From the NCBI GenBank assembly GCA_030587505.1, contig JAUQYY010000353.1:1-9494 (forward strand): a stretch of 9,494 bases of DNA, in the 5' to 3' direction. How positions within the stretch are numbered: the first letter of the stretch is position 1; every line of letters starts with the position of its first letter. The notes beneath the pieces were generated by a model. That model saw only the letters and a program-made list of their open reading frames with translations. It was not told the origin of the DNA and made no database searches. A program made the translations under genes and the position numbers. Source of the stretch: Candidatus Sigynarchaeota archaeon. Lineage in GTDB: Archaea > Asgardarchaeota > Jordarchaeia > Jordarchaeales > Jordarchaeaceae. This document shows, in pieces, positions 6,348 through 9,494 of this stretch.

Positions 6348-6983
6348 CTACTCGAACCACTCAAGCAACCATTCCACGCTTATTCCCATCTTTAGGAAGT
6401 GAATCTTAGAGGGATTATCCCTCGCTTTGATTCCTCTTTTTTCGAGTTCTTTTTTCTTTTCCTCTATTTGTTTTGGTGGGTGTTTCTTAATAAGCTCCTC
6501 GATGTCTCCATAACGCTCCGAGTTCCAGTACTTCTTGATTTGGTTTGGAGTTGTGTATCTCTTTTTTCCGAGTTTTTGTTTTATTCTTCTGAGTTCGGCC
6601 AGGTGAGTTTCTGGCAGCCAGTTGTCGATTCTTACGCGTCTGCTGGTTTGCCTGTAGGTTAGCTCGTAGTTTTTCTTCTTGTAGCCGTTGAGCAGGCCTT
6701 GCTCGTACACCTTTTTTGTGTCTTTGCTGTTTACAGTTAGTGTCCATCTTGCTGTTACTGCTTCTTTTTTTGACACGTAGAAGTCTTTCAGGTTTTCTTT
6801 TGCTGAGATTTTGAGTGTTTGGAGTGCCTTTTTTATGCCTAGTAGTATGTTGCATGGCACTTTTTTTGCTTCGCTTACTGCTTCGTTTCCGCGTTTCTCT
6901 TTTATCATCTCAGTGATGGTTACTATGCGGGCTTTTTCCTCTTCTTTTCTTTGCTTCTTATTGGTGTTTCCTGTTGTGACCAC
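6348..6983 (-). CDS. Probable second half of the LAGLIDADG domain, displaced by one frame (or small overlapping gene)
   Basis: 211 codons from GTG 6983, overlapping the upstream gene by 61 bases; ATG 6908, 14 bases after that gene's stop, gives 186 residues. Neither start has a strong ribosome site. A stop codon lies about 20 bases above the GTG in this frame, so the frame cannot extend further. The sequence has the helix-strand-strand-helix order seen in the second half of LAGLIDADG repeats: NILLGIKKALQTLKI, then FYVSK, TARWTLTVNSKDTKKVYEQGLLNGYKKK. It has no LAGLIDADG motif of its own, while the upstream protein has both motifs but no matching second half. This suggests one gene split by a -1 frame change. 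The C-terminal 90 residues are basic and helical and end in WLLEWFE. It could also be a genuine overlapping gene. Confidence 0.62.
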   Translation of the reverse strand: MVTTGNTNKKQRKEEEKARIVTITEMIKEKRGNEAVSEAKKVPCNILLGIKKALQTLKISAKENLKDFYVSKKEAVTARWTLTVNSKDTKKVYEQGLLNGYKKKNYELTYRQTSRRVRIDNWLPETHLAELRRIKQKLGKKRYTTPNQIKKYWNSERYGDIEELIKKHPPKQIEEKKKELEKRGIKARDNPSKIHFLKMGISVEWLLEWFE

Positions 6984-9460
6984 TTTTCTCTTAGTTTGTG
7001 CAGTCTATTTTTTACTATATTTTGAATCTGTTGGAAGCCTTTCTTTTCTAGTTTTTCTGTTACGTCAACGACTAATGTTATGCTCATTGTCTTGGCTTCT
7101 GGGTTGATGTGGGCTTCGTCTTTTATTATTGCTTTGAGGAAGGCTTTTGCTAGTGCGGAGTCGTCTGTGATCCATTCTGGGACCGTGGGGTTGTTTTTGG
7201 TTTTGCTTCCCATTCGGGGTATGGCGCACCATATGGCGTATGGTAGGAGTCCCGATGTTGAAATGTGATAGTTCTTTTTTCTACCCTTCTTTTTGGGGGT
7301 TATGGTTTGTATGTTGGCGGTGATGCCGTAGAGTTCGATGAGGTTTCTTACTTCTTCGGTGTTTTCTTTTTCGGTGTTACAATATCTAAACCATATTCTT
7401 CCGTCATGGTGGTAGAGGTTTCCATCTCCTAGTTCATGACCTATTAGGGTTGCCCCTGTGGGTGTTTTCAGGTTTATGTAGAGGATGTCCCGTCTTTTTT
7501 GTTCTGAGATTTTTGTATTGCCTATTGAGATTATTTGTTTTTCTAGTTGTTGTATTTCCCTTTTTATGTCTGTTTGTATTACTGTGCTTTTTAAACTCAG
7601 CAGTGTTAGCAGGAGACCTAAACTTATGGAGTGTTTTTTGGTTCTTTCACCTAAGATTTCACTGAAGGTTGCTATACTTATTCCTGTGATTTCGTTGAGG
7701 ACATTGTAACTTAATCCCATTCTGGCTTTTATGGTTTGAACCAGTTCTTCGAGGGGCTGAGGGGTTTTAAATCTGACTGTCGCCGCGTTTGCGGGGTAGG
7801 TGTACCATGGTCTCAGATAGGGCGGCCACAGCTGGCCTGTTTCTTTCACCACGGTGTAGACGCCTTTCTCTGTGATGTAGTCTATTATTGTGAGTCCCCA
7901 CCACTTTCCGCCATACTGTGTCTTACGCTTTCTTGCTTCTAGCTTTTTTCCCTCTACGATTATGTAGAATCCTTCTTCCCTTTCCTCGATGGTAACGGTT
8001 TCTCCATTTGGGCCAACGTAGTGTGTGGGTTCTGGGAAGTCTGTGTCTGATGTGTCGAAGTGCGGATAATTTGTATATGTTCTACTTTGTCTGAGGTGTA
8101 GTTTCAGGTTTGGTTTCACACCAAATACGCTGCACATCTTAAGGTACAGCTCTACCTTGAGGATGCTAACCTGTTTTGTGATTATTGATTTTATTTGTGT
8201 TTCGTTTATTTCTTCTTCTACTAGATGCTTGTTTAGTTGGTCGGCTGTGTATTCGTATAGGTTTTTTTGACTGTTTTCTTCTCTTCTAGCTTTGTTTATG
8301 GCGTCTTTTAGTTTGTCGACTTCTTGACGGGTTATGCAAACATAAAATTCGCCGAAAATTATGCCCTTTTCTCTGATTTCTTCCAAGAATGTTAGCGCGT
8401 CTTCTGGTGTTTCGATTCTTTTCTGTTGTTCTTCTGCCAAGTTCTCAAGACTAATCTCCCTCATCAAGTCGCTGGGCAGGTTCTCTACCCATTCCATGTT
8501 TTCCTCGTTCACCAAGTTCTTTTTGAGCATTGAGTTCCTAAAAGTCTCTGCTAGAGTCTTATTTTGGATTAGTTCGCTTACCTCCTCGGGTTTGCTGCCG
8601 ATAATCACTCCTATCAGTGCTAATAAGAGTTCAACATCTGTTTCCAAAGTTTCATTCTCTATAAAAGCTCTTATTCTTCTGGATGTTATGTGCTGGATTC
8701 CCATATCGTCTCTGATCCTTCTAGTCAGCTCTTTGATGTTTCCATCGCACAGTTCTAGAACTACGTTTCTTAGAATTTTTATGTCCTTTTCAAAGAAGAT
8801 GCACCGAGTTCCCGGTGGTTGCTGTGACCAGTGAGCTTCTAGTCGCTCTTCTTTTGTTCCCCAGAGTTCTTCTCGCTCTTCCTGCATAAGTTTGCTTTCC
8901 GATCTGAAGAACGTGTTTAAAAACTGTTCCCTGTTCACGCTTACATGTTTCCTATCAGTTAAATCTAGTTTTAATGCGTCACAAATTCGCAAGTACATAT
9001 ATCTACTCATACGAACCCTTTTTCTCGGGCGGAAGTAGTTTATAAGTGTCTTTTTATGTATATCGAATTCCTTTGCTAGCGGTTGAAGAATCCAAAGTTC
9101 GGAGTTCTTTTGCCTTTCTTGACTCTTCTTTCTTTCAGACCTTTTTCTTTTTTTGGGGTATTCTTCTCTTGTTGCTTGGATTATGTGGTTTACCTCGTCG
9201 TCGTTCAGTACTTCGATCCTTTCCTCGAGCAGCATATTCAACGCTTTTTCCAAGTATTTCTTGTATTCTTTGATTTCTTCTTCGATTGTTTTTCTCATTT
9301 TTTCTTTTTCGTTTCTGGGTGTTGTTCTTGACAGGTTGTCGATGTAAAGTTCGAGTGCGTATTTGATGTCGTTTAGCTCCACGATGTCTTTTAGGTACTT
9401 CATTTTCTGCGGCGGTGTTTCGGGTATTTTCACTGTTTGTTTGGCTTCTGTTAATGCCAC
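6923..9460 (-). CDS. Large protein with about four Cro/XRE-like HTH modules and a C-terminal LAGLIDADG domain
   Basis: 845 residues from GTG 9460, which has AAGGA seven bases upstream; the frame stays open to the window edge, so the true start may lie outside. The N terminus (20-100) is helical and charged. HTH-like modules occur at about 121-166 (PLAKEFDIHKKTLINYF, ICDALKLDL), 229-292, 400-456 and 569-626; the last is the clearest (GLSYNVLNEITGISIATFSEIL). A beta-rich, tryptophan-containing domain (about 480-560) lies between the third and fourth. The C terminus holds LAGLIDADG motif one (LIGHELGDG, 672-680) and a degenerate motif two (LKAIIKDEA, 775-783) that keeps the acid at position eight, with the PRMGSK spacer segment between. 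LAGLIDADG proteins are homing endonucleases or domesticated DNA-binding regulators such as bacterial WhiA. The gene ends in a lysine-rich tail just where the next frame takes over. The function is inferred as DNA binding with uncertain nuclease activity. Confidence 0.78.
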   Translation of the reverse strand: MALTEAKQTVKIPETPPQKMKYLKDIVELNDIKYALELYIDNLSRTTPRNEKEKMRKTIEEEIKEYKKYLEKALNMLLEERIEVLNDDEVNHIIQATREEYPKKRKRSERKKSQERQKNSELWILQPLAKEFDIHKKTLINYFRPRKRVRMSRYMYLRICDALKLDLTDRKHVSVNREQFLNTFFRSESKLMQEEREELWGTKEERLEAHWSQQPPGTRCIFFEKDIKILRNVVLELCDGNIKELTRRIRDDMGIQHITSRRIRAFIENETLETDVELLLALIGVIIGSKPEEVSELIQNKTLAETFRNSMLKKNLVNEENMEWVENLPSDLMREISLENLAEEQQKRIETPEDALTFLEEIREKGIIFGEFYVCITRQEVDKLKDAINKARREENSQKNLYEYTADQLNKHLVEEEINETQIKSIITKQVSILKVELYLKMCSVFGVKPNLKLHLRQSRTYTNYPHFDTSDTDFPEPTHYVGPNGETVTIEEREEGFYIIVEGKKLEARKRKTQYGGKWWGLTIIDYITEKGVYTVVKETGQLWPPYLRPWYTYPANAATVRFKTPQPLEELVQTIKARMGLSYNVLNEITGISIATFSEILGERTKKHSISLGLLLTLLSLKSTVIQTDIKREIQQLEKQIISIGNTKISEQKRRDILYINLKTPTGATLIGHELGDGNLYHHDGRIWFRYCNTEKENTEEVRNLIELYGITANIQTITPKKKGRKKNYHISTSGLLPYAIWCAIPRMGSKTKNNPTVPEWITDDSALAKAFLKAIIKDEAHINPEAKTMSITLVVDVTEKLEKKGFQQIQNIVKNRLHKLREKWSQQETPIRSKEKKRKKPA

Positions 9461-9494
9461 GTAGAGTTCCTTCCCGTTGACACGTACACTCTTC

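Noticed and set aside
6923..9494. Intein within a host protein
   Set aside because: A LAGLIDADG domain raised the idea, but no N-terminal Cys splicing block, no C-terminal His-Asn and no flanking host domain are visible.
1..9494. CRISPR array, tRNA, insertion-sequence ends or long inverted repeats
   Set aside because: No regularly spaced direct repeats, cloverleaf-like sequence, transposase motif or terminal inverted repeat was found by reading both strands. Short ones could be missed without a search.

Overview
The window looks archaeal, most likely a mesophilic-to-moderately-thermophilic Thermoproteota-type lineage. This is an inference from A/T-rich boxes about 25 bases upstream of likely transcript starts, T-rich tracts instead of hairpin terminators, Shine-Dalgarno sites of the GGTGA/GAGGTG type and frequent GTG starts. 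No ribosomal RNA, tRNA, CRISPR array or insertion sequence was seen, so the lineage cannot be fixed.

The left half (about 79-4926) is metabolic. A leftward aldehyde dehydrogenase gene (79-1593) is divergent from a rightward two-gene operon (1880-4926). The operon encodes a GlcD/D-lactate-dehydrogenase-type FAD flavoprotein and a GlcF/HdrD-type iron-sulfur protein whose start overlaps or abuts the flavoprotein stop. The second protein carries an unusual C-terminal extension resembling an SCP2 sterol-carrier domain. The likely joint job is oxidation of a 2-hydroxyacid (flavoprotein plus Fe-S electron outlet) and of an aldehyde. The substrates are not readable from sequence. The 286-base divergent region holds the promoters and a strikingly G-rich block.

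The right half (about 4950-9494) is an accessory-looking, leftward cluster of lysine/glutamate-rich genes convergent with the operon. It starts at the right edge with a large protein that has about four tandem Cro/XRE-like helix-turn-helix modules, a beta-rich middle domain and a C-terminal LAGLIDADG domain. Next comes a 211-codon reading frame that looks like the missing second half of that LAGLIDADG domain, displaced by one frame. Last is a protein built of repeated winged-helix-like modules, whose fourth module is again displaced by one frame. Both displacements go in the same direction (-1) and lie next to homopolymer runs. They may be decay, homopolymer sequencing errors or recoding; the sequence alone does not decide.

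A separate signal crosses the gene map: G+T versus A+C content of the + strand changes in blocks that ignore gene orientation, with sharp switches inside the aldehyde dehydrogenase gene (near 840) and inside the flavoprotein gene (near 2640). The best candidate for something undescribed is the multi-HTH/LAGLIDADG plus repeated winged-helix gene pair.
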